This document shows positions 26,638 to 35,988 of a stretch of 64,000 bases of DNA, in pieces. The notes under the pieces were generated by a model. That model saw only the letters and a program-made list of their open reading frames with translations, did no database searches and had not been told where the DNA came from. This stretch comes from Neobacillus piezotolerans. Lineage in GTDB: Bacteria; Bacillota; Bacilli; Bacillales; Cytobacillaceae. Location of the stretch: the NCBI RefSeq assembly GCF_003362805.1, contig NZ_QNQT01000001.1, positions 310,001 through 374,000 on the forward strand. Reading direction: 5' to 3'. Every line of letters begins with the position of its first letter. The stretch's first letter is position 1. The translations under genes and the position numbers were made by a program.

Positions 26638-27090
26638 ATGGATAACAAGTTTGATCGGGCAGCATCGGTACTCTTTCTGGCAGTTGGCCTCGCATTTTCG
26701 ATCGGGAGCAAAAAACTTTCCGCGACGGCCTACGGAAGCAGTGTTGGCCCCGATATATTTCCTTTCTCTTTGGGCGTATTGCTTATCCTTTTGAGCATAC
26801 GGCTTTTCTATGAGACTTTTAAAAGGAAAAGCAGCGGGGATAAAAAGGAAAAACTCCACTATAAACCATTCCTTATCATTTTCGCAGCGACCATCATTTA
26901 CGCATTGACCTTGGAGAAAGTCGGCTATGTCATCACGACATTTGTGTTTCTCTTTGTTTGCTTCCAGGTAATGGAGCGTTCCAAATGGGTGGCTTCTTTA
27001 ATCATTTCAGCCATTTTTTCATATGGGGTTTATTTTATGTTTGTCGAAGTGCTTAAAGGAACGCTTCCCGGCTGGCCGGTTTGGTTTTAG
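26638..27090 (+). CDS. tctB: tricarboxylate transporter small membrane subunit TctB
   Basis: 150 residues with four hydrophobic segments, the size and layout of TctB. The N-terminal ATAYGSSVGPDIFPF segment is typical of the family. It partners TctA in the membrane. Strong site AGGGGGAA upstream of the ATG. Ninety-seven nt follow tctC without an obvious terminator, and 21 nt precede tctA. Confidence 0.88.
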   Translation: MDNKFDRAASVLFLAVGLAFSIGSKKLSATAYGSSVGPDIFPFSLGVLLILLSIRLFYETFKRKSSGDKKEKLHYKPFLIIFAATIIYALTLEKVGYVITTFVFLFVCFQVMERSKWVASLIISAIFSYGVYFMFVEVLKGTLPGWPVWF

Positions 27091-27111
27091 ATAAGGGAAG
27101 GGGAAGGTAAA

Positions 27112-28638
27112 GTGGACGTTATACAGTATTTGTTGGATGGATTTGGTACGGCATTATTATGGTACAATCTGATATTTGCTTTTGTCGGGGTTTTAATTGG
27201 CACGGCCGTCGGGGTTTTGCCCGGCATCGGGCCTATGAGCGGGGTGGCGCTTCTGATTCCGGTTACAGCCTCTATTACTGGGAACCTGCCTCCCGAGCAG
27301 GCTGCGACAAGCGCGATTATCCTTTTGGCTGGCGTTTATTATGGGGCGATGTACGGTGGATCGACAACGTCGATTTTGTTAAATACCCCTGGAGAATCTT
27401 CATCGGTCGTTACAACCCTTGATGGCTACCAGATGGCCAAAAAGGGCAGAGCCGGGAGCGCTTTGTCCATTGCGGCAATAGGCTCGTTTGTCGCAGGGAT
27501 ATTCACCTTGATCGCACTTGTTGCGCTGGCAACACCACTGTCAAACGTTGCGCTTAAGTTTGGGCCCGCCGAGTATTTCTCATTGATGCTCCTAGGCCTT
27601 GGAGCTGTTAGCGGGCTGGCGGGAAAGTCAGTGACAAAAGCCTTGATTATGACGATTATGGGGCTTTTGCTGGGAACCATCGGGATTGACAGTGTGTCGG
27701 GAATTGCCCGGTTTACATTCAACCAGCCATGGCTTTATCAAGGAATTGAGTTCCTGACAATCGCTGTCGGACTTTTTGCTCTTGGAGAAGTGTTTAAGAC
27801 AATTTTGGAAAAGGATTCGGAAGATACCCAAGCCGCCGCCATTAAAAACCTGTATCCGACGAAAGCAGAGCTGAAGCAATCAGCCGGCCCGATCGCAAGG
27901 GGGTCACTGCTTGGCTTTTTTATCGGAATCCTGCCAGGGGCGGGGGCGACTCTAGCATCCTTTTTCTCCTATCTTTTTGAAAAAAGGATTTCGAAGAATC
28001 CTGAAAAATTTGGGAAAGGTGCGATTGAGGGGGTTGCCGCTCCAGAATCTGCTAACAATGCGGCATCAGGCGGCGCGATGATTCCTCTCTTGACACTCGG
28101 AATTCCGGGCTCGGGTACGACCGCCATCCTGATGGGGGCGTTTATGATGTACAATGTGCAGCCGGGGCCGCTCCTTTTTGAAAGCCACCCCCAGGTAGCC
28201 TGGGGGCTGATCGCGAGCATGTTTGTTGGTAACGTGATGCTTCTGGTGCTGAACCTCCCGCTTGTAAGAGTATTCGCGAAAATTATCCAGACCCCAAAGA
28301 AGTACCTAATACCAATCATTATTGCCATATCTATCTTTGGCGTTTACGCGGTACAGGTATCGGTCAATGATTTGCTGCTTCTAATATTCTGCGGGCTTGC
28401 GGGCTACTTCCTTGGGAAAAATGATTACCCGATCGCCCCGCTCGTCCTTGGACTTGTTTTGGGGCCAATGCTGGAAAACAATTTACGGAGGGCCTTGACC
28501 ATTTCAAACGGAGATTTCACACCATTTTTTACCCGTCCCCTTTCGCTAGTTTTCATCTTGATGACCATCTTATGGCTGGTCGTTCCAGTATTGATGAAAC
28601 TAAAAGGAAAAACGGTTGTCATTAATGAAGAAGCATGA
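27112..28638 (+). CDS. tctA: tricarboxylate transporter large membrane subunit TctA
   Basis: 508 residues, about 10-12 membrane segments. The TctA hallmark GVLPGIGPMSGVALLIP is present near residue 40, with YGGSTTSILLNTPGE and a second PGAGAT...GIPGSGTTAILMGA region. It is the channel-forming subunit of a secondary, ion-coupled transporter. It starts at GTG with AAGGGGAAGG upstream. The operon ends at a terminator directly after the stop. Confidence 0.93.
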   Translation: MDVIQYLLDGFGTALLWYNLIFAFVGVLIGTAVGVLPGIGPMSGVALLIPVTASITGNLPPEQAATSAIILLAGVYYGAMYGGSTTSILLNTPGESSSVVTTLDGYQMAKKGRAGSALSIAAIGSFVAGIFTLIALVALATPLSNVALKFGPAEYFSLMLLGLGAVSGLAGKSVTKALIMTIMGLLLGTIGIDSVSGIARFTFNQPWLYQGIEFLTIAVGLFALGEVFKTILEKDSEDTQAAAIKNLYPTKAELKQSAGPIARGSLLGFFIGILPGAGATLASFFSYLFEKRISKNPEKFGKGAIEGVAAPESANNAASGGAMIPLLTLGIPGSGTTAILMGAFMMYNVQPGPLLFESHPQVAWGLIASMFVGNVMLLVLNLPLVRVFAKIIQTPKKYLIPIIIAISIFGVYAVQVSVNDLLLLIFCGLAGYFLGKNDYPIAPLVLGLVLGPMLENNLRRALTISNGDFTPFFTRPLSLVFILMTILWLVVPVLMKLKGKTVVINEEA

Positions 28639-28644
28639 TTTGCA

Positions 28645-28677
28645 AAAACTCCTTTCGGGGAGTTTTTTGTTTTTTTA
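28645..28677 (+). terminator. terminator after tctA
   Basis: AAAACTCC/GGAGTTTT stem followed by two T runs. It separates tctCBA from the two-component genes. Confidence 0.8.
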
Positions 28678-28736
28678 AAAAGTATCCTGTTGGCAGAATA
28701 TTCATGATTCATTATGATAAGAAGAGGGAGGCTGTT

Positions 28737-30344
28737 ATGCGCTTACATACAAAGTTGATGGTTGGCATAAGTTTGGTCATCCTGCTGATTGGCGGGATAT
28801 TCGAATATACGTTTAAAACAATCATGGAAGAGAACCTAAAACATGAAAAAGGAACAAAAGCCCTTTCTGTAGCCCAGTCCATTGCCAATATGCCGGAAAT
28901 CCAGAGAGCCTTTTTCAGGGAAAACCCCTCCGCCATAATCCAGCCTATTGCGGAGCAAATCAGGGAAAAGGTCGATGCCGAATTTATTGTTGTAGGGAAT
29001 AGGAAGGAAATTCGCTACTCTCATCCGAATCCTTTGAGAATCGGTCAAAAGATGGTTGGAGGCGACAATGTCAAAGTCTTTGAAGGGGAGTCAGTCATCT
29101 CGGAATCGATAGGAACCCTTGGCCCTTCACTTCGCGGGAAAGCGCCTATTTTCCATAAAGGGGAAGTAATTGGCGTCGTTTCTGTCGGATACCTCCAGAC
29201 GGATATTGAGAGCGAAGTGTCGAAAATCCGGAAGAAAATTTTCATTGCGACCATGGCCATTTTGTTTGGCGGCCTGGCAGCCGCGCTATTAATCTCACTG
29301 AATATTAAAAGAGCGATCTTGGGGCTGGAGCCAAAAGAAATTGCTTGGATGTACCAGGAAAAACATGCAATCCTTGAATCCATCTATGAAGGGATTATCG
29401 CCATCGATACCGAAGGGAAAATTACGGTAGTCAATGAAACTGCCCATAAAATCCTGGACATTCCAAACCATGTCCTGCTAAGGGGAAAAAGGATCGAAGA
29501 GGTTATTTCTAATTCCCAGCTCCTTCATGTAGTCAAAAGCGGAAAAGCTGAATATGACCAGGAATTCACCATTAACGGAAATTCATTCTTTGTAAACCGC
29601 GTTCCAATCATTAGCCATAAAAATAACGTAATAGGCGCGGTTGCGAGCCTAAGAAATAAATCCGAAATATCCAAGCTCCTGCAGGAATTGACCCATATCA
29701 AGTCCTATGCCGAAGGGCTTCGGGCGTAGACACATGAATACTCCAACAGGCTTTACACACTATTGGGCCTTATTCAGCTAGGTTCCTATAAAGAGGCAAT
29801 CGAATTTATTTCGAAGGAGATGGACCATGCCCAGGGTTTTATCGAATTTTTAATGAGGGAAGTGCCCGACCCGATCATTGCGGGGTTCATTCTCGGCAAA
29901 GCAAGCCTGGCAAGCGAATTAAAAATAAAGTTCAACGTGGACCAGTCCAGCTCATTTAAGGATGTGCCGGCTTCAATCAGCAGGGACAATTTGATAACGA
30001 TCATAGGAAACCTTATTAATAACGCATTTGAAGCCGTTAAGGAAAACAATGAAAAGGGAAGGGAGGTTTCCTTATTTTTAACGGACCTTGGAAAGGATTT
30101 GATTATTGAAATCGAAGATAACGGAAAAGGAATCCGCGATAAAGATTGCTGCAAAATTTTTGAACAGGGCTTCTCGACGAAAGCCTCATCAAATAACCAG
30201 GGAATTGGCCTTAGCCTTGTGAAGAATGCTGTGGACAGCTTCGGCGGAACCATTACCTTTTCAACTGTGGAAGGAGAAGGGACGTTATTCACCGTCGCAC
30301 TGCCAAAAAGGGGGAAGAAAAATGGACACCCAGAACAACATTGA
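28737..30344 (+). pseudogene. CitS/DctS-type histidine kinase with in-frame amber codon
   Basis: One continuous frame encodes a ~535-residue kinase: TM1, extracellular Cache-like sensor (about 30-165), TM2, PAS (about 200-300), DHp and HATPase (DNGKGIRDKD, GIGLSLVKN). It is interrupted only by TAG at 29727-29729. The flanking residues read YAEGLRA-stop-THEYSNRLYTLLGL. In CitS/MalK/DctS kinases a Gln (CAG) normally precedes the THExSN phospho-acceptor motif, so this is a C-to-T change. Translation would stop before the phosphorylated His. A restart after the stop lacks a ribosome site. ATG at 28737 follows GAGGGAGG. Suppression or base-call error remain possible. Confidence 0.85.
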
Positions 30345-31032
30345 AGTACTCATTGTTGAAGACGATTTAAGGGTTGCGGAAATCCAGACGAAGTTCATTG
30401 AACAGGTCGGGGGCTTTACGACCGTCGGGATTGCCGCAAGCTATGAAGAGGCTAAAAGCTACATCGACATTATGGAGCCCGACCTGGTCTTGTTGGATGT
30501 TTATTTCCCCGATATGGATGGAATGGACCTGTTAAGGGAGCTAAAGCAGCGAAAAAAGAAAATCGACATTATCATGATTACGGCGACAAAGGAATTTGAC
30601 CGTGTGCAGGAAGCGGTCACGATAGGAGTTTTTGATTTTATTATAAAGCCGGTCATTTTTGAAAGATTCAAGCAGGCGCTTGTCCGGTACCGGGATTATT
30701 ATTTCCAGCTCCATAATCTTGGCAGGCAGTATTCAAGTGTGACCCAGCACCAGGTGGACATGCTTTTAAGGAAAGAGGCGGGCATACTTGTTGCGGAAAA
30801 AACACACCTGCCTAAAGGAATTGACCCGCTTACACTCGAAAAAGTCCTCGACGTCCTGGCAAAAGCGGATTCCGGCCTTACAGCTGAATTGGTTGCCGTG
30901 GAAATTGGAGTCAGCAGAACTACCGGCAGGAGATATTTGGAGTACCTTGTTTCCGAGGAAAAAGTGGATGCGGACTTATCGTATGGGACAGTTGGCAGGC
31001 CGGAACGAGTCTATTTGGTAAAGGAAAAATAG
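30322..31032 (+). CDS. CitT/DctR-type response regulator
   Basis: 236 residues. The receiver domain has acidic VEDDLR, phospho-Asp in DLVLLDVYFPD, Thr in MITATKE and Lys in IIKPV. The C-terminal CitT-type helix-turn-helix includes GLTAELVAVEIGVSRTTGRRYLEYL. It starts inside the kinase gene's 3' end (23-bp overlap) after AAGGGGGAAG, so it can still be translated on the same message, though translation coming through from the kinase would be lost by the amber. Presumed target: the tctCBA promoter. Confidence 0.9.
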   Translation: MDTQNNIEVLIVEDDLRVAEIQTKFIEQVGGFTTVGIAASYEEAKSYIDIMEPDLVLLDVYFPDMDGMDLLRELKQRKKKIDIIMITATKEFDRVQEAVTIGVFDFIIKPVIFERFKQALVRYRDYYFQLHNLGRQYSSVTQHQVDMLLRKEAGILVAEKTHLPKGIDPLTLEKVLDVLAKADSGLTAELVAVEIGVSRTTGRRYLEYLVSEEKVDADLSYGTVGRPERVYLVKEK

Positions 31033-31055
31033 GATTCTGATAGATTCAAAGAGTT

Positions 31056-31084
31056 GCCCGGCTCGTCGTTAAAGCCGGGCATTT
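31056..31084. terminator. weak terminator-like hairpin
   Basis: GCCCGGCT/AGCCGGGC stem with a 9-nt loop between convergent genes. Little T tract on either side, so termination may be inefficient. Confidence 0.45.
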
Positions 31085-31115
31085 GGGAATTGATTTGCCG
31101 ATTGGCGGGAAAATA

Positions 31116-31421
31116 CTAAAGCCAGCCATCATCCACTGAACTGTTGTCCGCGATTGCATAGGCGGCTTCCGTAATGGCTTCCGCCAAGGTCTCCCCTTTC
31201 GCACGTGCGCCATTGAAGGAAACTTCATTGCCTTCTTTGGCTTTATATTTGTATCCAGCTTCCTCAAGCCGCTTCACGATCGCCATGGCATGGCCGAGAT
31301 TGGCCGCGGGCTGAAATTCAGCGACAGGGATGAAAACGCCCCTTTCCGGATCATACCAGCGATTCCATCTGTTTAATTTCCATCCCATAATCCTCCGCGC
31401 GATAATTTCGGTTTTATCCAT
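31116..31421 (-). CDS. phage-type ABA-sandwich (BC1872-like) protein
   Basis: 101 residues. The pattern of ARRIMGWKLNRWNRWYDPE near the start, a PAANLGHAM...VKRLEEAGY middle and an ETLAEAITEAAYAI tail matches the small phage ABA-sandwich domain proteins (BC1872 family) found in Bacillus phages and chromosomes. Function is unknown. It stands alone with AAAGGAG before its ATG. No other phage genes surround it, so it is either a remnant or a domesticated gene. Confidence 0.65.
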   Translation of the reverse strand: MDKTEIIARRIMGWKLNRWNRWYDPERGVFIPVAEFQPAANLGHAMAIVKRLEEAGYKYKAKEGNEVSFNGARAKGETLAEAITEAAYAIADNSSVDDGWL

Positions 31422-31524
31422 CGGTTTCGCTCCTTTTCTCTGATGCCCCTATTTTACCATTTTAAAAACCCTTACCTGTTTCAAATTTTTGAAAATTTAC
31501 AGCACTTCAATAAAATATTTCGGA

Positions 31525-31570
31525 TATCGAATATTTCGATAGTGAAATTAATTTCGTTCCATGCTATAAT
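31525..31570 (+). promoter_or_regulatory. promoter with palindrome upstream of the MFS gene
   Basis: GTGAAA (31542-31547), 17-nt spacer and consensus TATAAT (31565-31570). A TATCGAA/TTCGATA palindrome (31525-31541) abuts the -35, the position of a regulator site. Confidence 0.6.
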
Positions 31571-31622
31571 TGTCGATATATGAAACTATCAATATTTTCT
31601 TCAGCTTGGAGATGGATATAGC

Positions 31623-32834
31623 ATGGCAATATGGAAACGTAATTTGTGGGTCCTGTGGGTTGGTGTATTTTTTACTGCCGCTAGTTTTTCAATGGTCGTT
31701 CCGTTCCTGCCGTTATTCCTTCTGCAATTGGGAGTTCACGAGAACACAGAGATGTGGTCGGGGCTTATTTTCGGCTCGGCATTTTTCGCTGGTGCCATCG
31801 CTTCGCCTTTTTGGGGAAGAGTGGCGGATAAATACGGCCGCAAACCGATGATTGTCAGGGCAGGTATTGCCCTTTTTGTTATTTATACGCTTATGGCATT
31901 TGTTACGAACCCATATCAAATCCTCGGATTGAGGATCCTGCAGGGGTTGTTGAGTGGATTCATCCCTGGGGCGATCGCGCTGGTGGGGACGAATACTCCT
32001 GGCAAACATGTGGGATACGCCCTTTCGCTGATATCATCTGGTTCAGCCGCCGGGCAGATTGCCGGCCCGCTGTTTGGAGGGGTGATTGCCCATCTCGTTG
32101 GGAACCGTTGGGCTTTCGCGACAGGGGGAATCATTGTCGGCCTTGCGACTTTGCTCATCATCTTCTGGGTGCGTGAGGAGAATTTCAAACCGAGCAAGGA
32201 AAAGGGCTCCGTCATAAAAGACTTCAAAGTCGCCCTTAATAATCACACCTTCCTGCTCGTGCTCATCCTTACGCTCGTTGTCAGCTGTTCGGTCATGACA
32301 ATCGAACCTGTCCTTCCTTTATATGTTGTAAAATTAAGCGGGTCTGCTGACAACGCCGCGCTATTGGCTGGGGTCATCTTCTCCCTTCCAGCCATCGCTA
32401 GCGTCCTGTTCGCCCCGCGATGGGGCAAATGGGCCGATAAAGTGGGTTTCCAGCGCGTCCTTTTTATTGGCTTGCTCGGCGGCGGCTTAGGGATGCTGGC
32501 ACAGGTTTTGTTCGCGCAAATTTGGGGATTCTCGATTATCAGGTTCATATTTGGCATCTTCTTCTGCGCGGTTTATCCAGCATTGAACGGCCTTGTCGTA
32601 AAATCAACTCCGGACGATTTCCGGGGCAGGGCATTCAGCATGAACCAGACCGCAAACCAGCTCGGCGGAATGATTGGGCCGATGATTGGCGGATTCATAG
32701 GCGGCATTTTCCCTGTACAGATCGTCTTTATTGTAACTGGCATCATGCTTTTGGCGGCAATGGCAACTGTCCATTTAAACGCTGGAGAGCTAAAAGGCAA
32801 AAAATTGCAAAGGTCTCTCGCTCACGGAAAATAG
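31623..32834 (+). CDS. MFS multidrug-type exporter
   Basis: 403 residues, 12 predicted membrane segments. MFS motif A is present (GRVADKYGRKP, and in the second half GKWADKVG). Drug:H+ antiporter-like motif C is suggested by GSAAGQIAGPLFGG. It resembles MdtG/YfmO-type efflux proteins; the substrate is unknown. It has its own promoter with an adjacent palindrome, suggesting induction by a TetR/MarR-type factor not in this window. ATG after GGAGATGG. A terminator follows. Confidence 0.87.
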   Translation: MAIWKRNLWVLWVGVFFTAASFSMVVPFLPLFLLQLGVHENTEMWSGLIFGSAFFAGAIASPFWGRVADKYGRKPMIVRAGIALFVIYTLMAFVTNPYQILGLRILQGLLSGFIPGAIALVGTNTPGKHVGYALSLISSGSAAGQIAGPLFGGVIAHLVGNRWAFATGGIIVGLATLLIIFWVREENFKPSKEKGSVIKDFKVALNNHTFLLVLILTLVVSCSVMTIEPVLPLYVVKLSGSADNAALLAGVIFSLPAIASVLFAPRWGKWADKVGFQRVLFIGLLGGGLGMLAQVLFAQIWGFSIIRFIFGIFFCAVYPALNGLVVKSTPDDFRGRAFSMNQTANQLGGMIGPMIGGFIGGIFPVQIVFIVTGIMLLAAMATVHLNAGELKGKKLQRSLAHGK

Positions 32835-32843
32835 AATTTCAGC

Positions 32844-32899
32844 AGCCTGCAGGCATATTCCCGGAAAACGGGATGGCCCGCAGGCTTTCTTCTTTTTTT
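32844..32899 (+). terminator. terminator after the MFS gene
   Basis: AGCCTGC/GCAGGCT outer stem with an inner CCCG/CGGG stem, followed by a T-rich run. Confidence 0.75.
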
Positions 32900-32987
32900 G
32901 TGTTGGATTTAATTGGTATTATTGGCGTATTGATGGAATGGAACAGGCCTTTTATAATAAGGTGAAGTAATTTAAAAGGAGCTATGT

Positions 32988-33305
32988 ATGGGAAAAAAAA
33001 TCGAATTCTGGCTTTGGGCAGTGCTGACACTGGGTGTCGAAGTCCTGTTTGCTTATACTGTTTACATCATGCTTCAGGAGAGGGGCTATGTTTACACATT
33101 CCGCATCCCTATCAGCACACATTTTATGTCTTTTCAATACATCCTGCTGTTTTCCTCTGCAGTCTTCCTGGCAGTTACCCTCGGCGTTTTTCGGAAGGAA
33201 AGCTATGAAACGGAATCGCTTTTTCAATATTTTACATCGTTTTTGAAGCACCCGATTCCGGTAGGGTCGCTCTGCCTCTTCTTGGGGACGTTTTTGTTTT
33301 TATAA
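32988..33305 (+). CDS. small membrane protein of unknown function
   Basis: 105 residues with three hydrophobic segments (about 8-28, 47-67 and 88-104) and the ISTHFMSFQYILLF stretch. It may belong to the small DUF4306-like membrane family of bacilli, but I am not sure. ATG preceded by AAAAGGAG. No partner genes are evident. Confidence 0.6.
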   Translation: MGKKIEFWLWAVLTLGVEVLFAYTVYIMLQERGYVYTFRIPISTHFMSFQYILLFSSAVFLAVTLGVFRKESYETESLFQYFTSFLKHPIPVGSLCLFLGTFLFL

Positions 33306-33649
33306 AGGCGGGCCTGGATGGCTTCCCGCAAATACTTTCCTTATCTGGCTTTGAACAGGCTTATTATCCAGGCGAGCCAATCGGAGATTTAATCTGGTGT
33401 GTCCTACATTTAATTTCATTCATTCTTTAATGAGAGAGCCGCTTATTCACTTCGTATTGTGCCGGCTTTCATTTTAATTTATGAGAAAAGAGATATACCG
33501 GGCATGTATTGCAAGATAGGATGTAAACCCCAATACTTCTAAATGGTATACTATAAGCAATGTTTCTTTTGAAGGTTCATCCATAAATCGGAGCCAGAGA
33601 GCCAGCTTTTTTAAAAGAAAACAGTATCACCTAATAAAGGAAGAATTTG
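33306..33649. other. intergenic region before busR-like gene
   Basis: About 340 bp without a supported gene. A TATACT at about 33547 could be a -10 but has no convincing -35. No array, riboswitch or terminator was recognised. Confidence 0.5.
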
Positions 33650-34264
33650 ATGCGTACAAAAATCCCTGTATATGAACAAATAGCTATCGATATTGCGAAT
33701 CGGATTTACAATGAAAAGTATAAGGTCGGCGAAAAGATCCACGGGCGATCCACATTGGCGAGCGAATACAACGTTTCGCCGGAAACGGTCAGGAAAGCCA
33801 TCAAGATCCTTGAGGATGTCGAGATTGTAAAATCCGAGAAGGGCGCGGGGGTTGTTATCTCTTCCAGGGAGAATGCTTTAACGTACATAAACCGTTTTTC
33901 CAACCTTGAAAGCGTGAAGGATATGGAAAAGACACTGCGAAAGATTATCGTAGAGCGGGAAAAGCTCGATGCGGAGCTTTTTCAAACGATTGAGAAAATC
34001 GTTGATTACTCTGGAAAGCTGAGATATACAAATCTGCTTGTTCCGTTAGAAATCGAAATTAACGAGGACTGTTTGCAAATTGGCAAGACGATTTCGGAAA
34101 TGAAATTTTGGCAAAATACAGGCGGCACGATTGTCGGGCTGAAAAGGGAAGGGGAAATTATTATTTCGCCCGGCCCTTATGCCAGCATCGAAGCGGGCGA
34201 CATTTTGCTCGTGATTGGCAATGAACATACTTACAACCGGGTCATCGGCTTTATGAAAGAATGA
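33650..34264 (+). CDS. busR: BusR-like GntR regulator with RCK_C domain
   Basis: 204 residues. GntR winged helix at about 5-70 (PVYEQIAIDIANRI, LASEYNVSPETVRKAIKIL), a helical linker, and a C-terminal RCK_C/TrkA_C domain (about 120-204: NTGGTIVGLKREGEIIISPGP, AGDILLVIG). This is the domain order of BusR, which in lactococci and streptococci binds c-di-AMP through RCK_C and represses a glycine-betaine importer. It is convergent with an osmolyte ABC transporter here, which strengthens the inference. ATG at 33650 after AAAGGA. No cyclic-dinucleotide binding can be shown from sequence alone. Confidence 0.78.
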   Translation: MRTKIPVYEQIAIDIANRIYNEKYKVGEKIHGRSTLASEYNVSPETVRKAIKILEDVEIVKSEKGAGVVISSRENALTYINRFSNLESVKDMEKTLRKIIVEREKLDAELFQTIEKIVDYSGKLRYTNLLVPLEIEINEDCLQIGKTISEMKFWQNTGGTIVGLKREGEIIISPGPYASIEAGDILLVIGNEHTYNRVIGFMKE

Positions 34265-34273
34265 GTTAGTAAA

Positions 34274-34331
34274 AGGGACGGTTCCGCTATTCCTTCGGTT
34301 GTGAAGGAGAATCCGGAACCGTCCCTGTTTT
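34274..34331. terminator. terminator of the busR-like gene, GGGAC-family palindrome
   Basis: 13-bp perfect arms AGGGACGGTTCCG/CGGAACCGTCCCT with a nested TCCTTC/GAAGGA stem in the loop and T-rich flanks. Probably serves both convergent genes. Confidence 0.75.
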
Positions 34332-34419
34332 TGATTTTTGAACGGAATAGGAGATACGTCCCTAGCTAACTGAATGCGCAATTTCTTTGTCATTCGCGGT
34401 TGAGGCGGGGGATACTCTT

Positions 34420-35988
34420 CTATTTTTCGATTAGATCTTCCTCGATTAGGAAGTCTTTTGCAACTTTTTCAGGTGATTGTTTTAGGCTGTCGACGCGGTA
34501 ATTCAGTTCGCGCATTTTTTCGTCTGTCAGTTTGCCTGCGAGCAAGTCAAATGCGTCTTTGATTTCTGGGTGTTCCATCATAGTGTCTTCCCTGACAATT
34601 GGAACGGCATAATAAGGAGGGAAGAACTTTTTATCATCCTCAAGCACCTTCAATTTGAATTCCTCGAGCAACCCATCTGTTGAAAAAGCGTCGATTACAT
34701 CGCTCTCTTTGCTCTTAAGCGCTGTGTAACGAAGCCCGCCGTCAACCGCGCGCAGGTTTTTATAATCCATGTTGTACATTTTCACGAGGCCGGGGAGCCC
34801 ATCTTCCCTGTTCGTAAACTCGATTGTCGCTCCAAGTGTCAATTCATTGCTGACTTTGGCAAGGTCGGAGAATGTTTCAAGCCCATACTTCTCGGCGGTG
34901 TCCTGCCGAACCGCAAGTGTGTACGTATTATTGAAGCCAAGCGGCTTGAGTGTTTCAAGGCCGTATTTTTTCTTGAAATCCTTTTTGACAATGGAATAAA
35001 CTTCATCCGGATCGTTCGAGACTTCTTTTTTCAAAATGCTGACGAGCCCTGTTCCGGTGTATTCGATATATGAATCAATGTCCCCTTTTCGGAGCGCGTT
35101 GAACACAACCTGAGTTCCGCCAAGCTTTAGCTTCCGTTCAACCTCGAGGTCGGTTTTGTCCTCGATCAGGTCGGCCGCCATATTCGCAAGGATTACGGCT
35201 TCAGTGAAGTTTTTAGAGCCAATGGAAATTTTCTCTTTGGCGCCAACCAAATTGAACGCGTAGGTAATTCCGGTACCAATGACTATAATCCCAATAAGCG
35301 CGGGGATTGCAATCCTTCTTGCCAGGGAAGTCTTCGGATTTTTAGCCTTTCGGGCCGTTTTCGTTGTATAGGAAATTCTCGACTCAAGCCTGCCGACCAC
35401 AAAATCAATCAGCAATGCGAGGATACAGGCGGGAATCGCACCAGCTAGAATCATATTATTGTCAACCGTCGAAACACCGGAGAAGACCAGGTAGCCTAGA
35501 CCGCCTGCGCCGACGAACGCCGCGATTGTCATCAGCCCGACGGCCGTTACTGCAGATATGCGTACGCCGGCCATGATGACCGGGAAAGCGAGCGGCAGCT
35601 GGATTTTCCTCATGATCTGGCTGTTTGTGAGCCCGATTCCACGCGCTGCTTCAAGAATGTCCCTATCTATATTCGTAAGCCCAGTATAGGTGTTTTTAAC
35701 AATAGGCAGCAGGGAATATAACACAACCATGACAATCGCAGGCGTGCTGCCGATTCCTATGAATGGAATAAGGAAACCAAGCAGCGCAAGGCTTGGGACT
35801 GCCTGCACGACATTCGCCGTCCCGATAACCGGCTTTGATAGATTTTTATTTCGCGAGATCAATATCCCAAGCGGAACCCCTACTGCTATCGCAATTAATA
35901 CAGATATGATGCTTAAATATATATGCTGGCCGAGCAAATTCAAAATCTGGCCGGTATTATTGAAAATATAATCGAAAAATGCCTTCAT
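34420..35988 (-). CDS. opuFB: OpuF-like permease fused to substrate-binding domain
   Basis: 522 residues. The N-terminal ABC permease (about 1-210) carries the EAA loop (EAARGIGLTNSQIMRKIQLPLAFP). After a membrane segment (about 228-248) comes a glycine-betaine-type binding domain (GSKNFTEAVILANMAADLIE, GGTQVVFNALRKGDIDSYIEYTGTG). This permease-binding-protein fusion is that of OpuF, described in B. infantis for compatible-solute uptake. It probably imports glycine betaine and related osmolytes. It overlaps the ATPase gene by one base (TAATG). The exact substrates are inferred from the family. Confidence 0.85.
   Translation of the reverse strand: MKAFFDYIFNNTGQILNLLGQHIYLSIISVLIAIAVGVPLGILISRNKNLSKPVIGTANVVQAVPSLALLGFLIPFIGIGSTPAIVMVVLYSLLPIVKNTYTGLTNIDRDILEAARGIGLTNSQIMRKIQLPLAFPVIMAGVRISAVTAVGLMTIAAFVGAGGLGYLVFSGVSTVDNNMILAGAIPACILALLIDFVVGRLESRISYTTKTARKAKNPKTSLARRIAIPALIGIIVIGTGITYAFNLVGAKEKISIGSKNFTEAVILANMAADLIEDKTDLEVERKLKLGGTQVVFNALRKGDIDSYIEYTGTGLVSILKKEVSNDPDEVYSIVKKDFKKKYGLETLKPLGFNNTYTLAVRQDTAEKYGLETFSDLAKVSNELTLGATIEFTNREDGLPGLVKMYNMDYKNLRAVDGGLRYTALKSKESDVIDAFSTDGLLEEFKLKVLEDDKKFFPPYYAVPIVREDTMMEHPEIKDAFDLLAGKLTDEKMRELNYRVDSLKQSPEKVAKDFLIEEDLIEK

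Noticed and set aside
29763-30344. Separate kinase gene starting at TTG after the amber codon
   Set aside because: There is no ribosome site, and the product would lack the phospho-acceptor His, which lies between the stop and this TTG.
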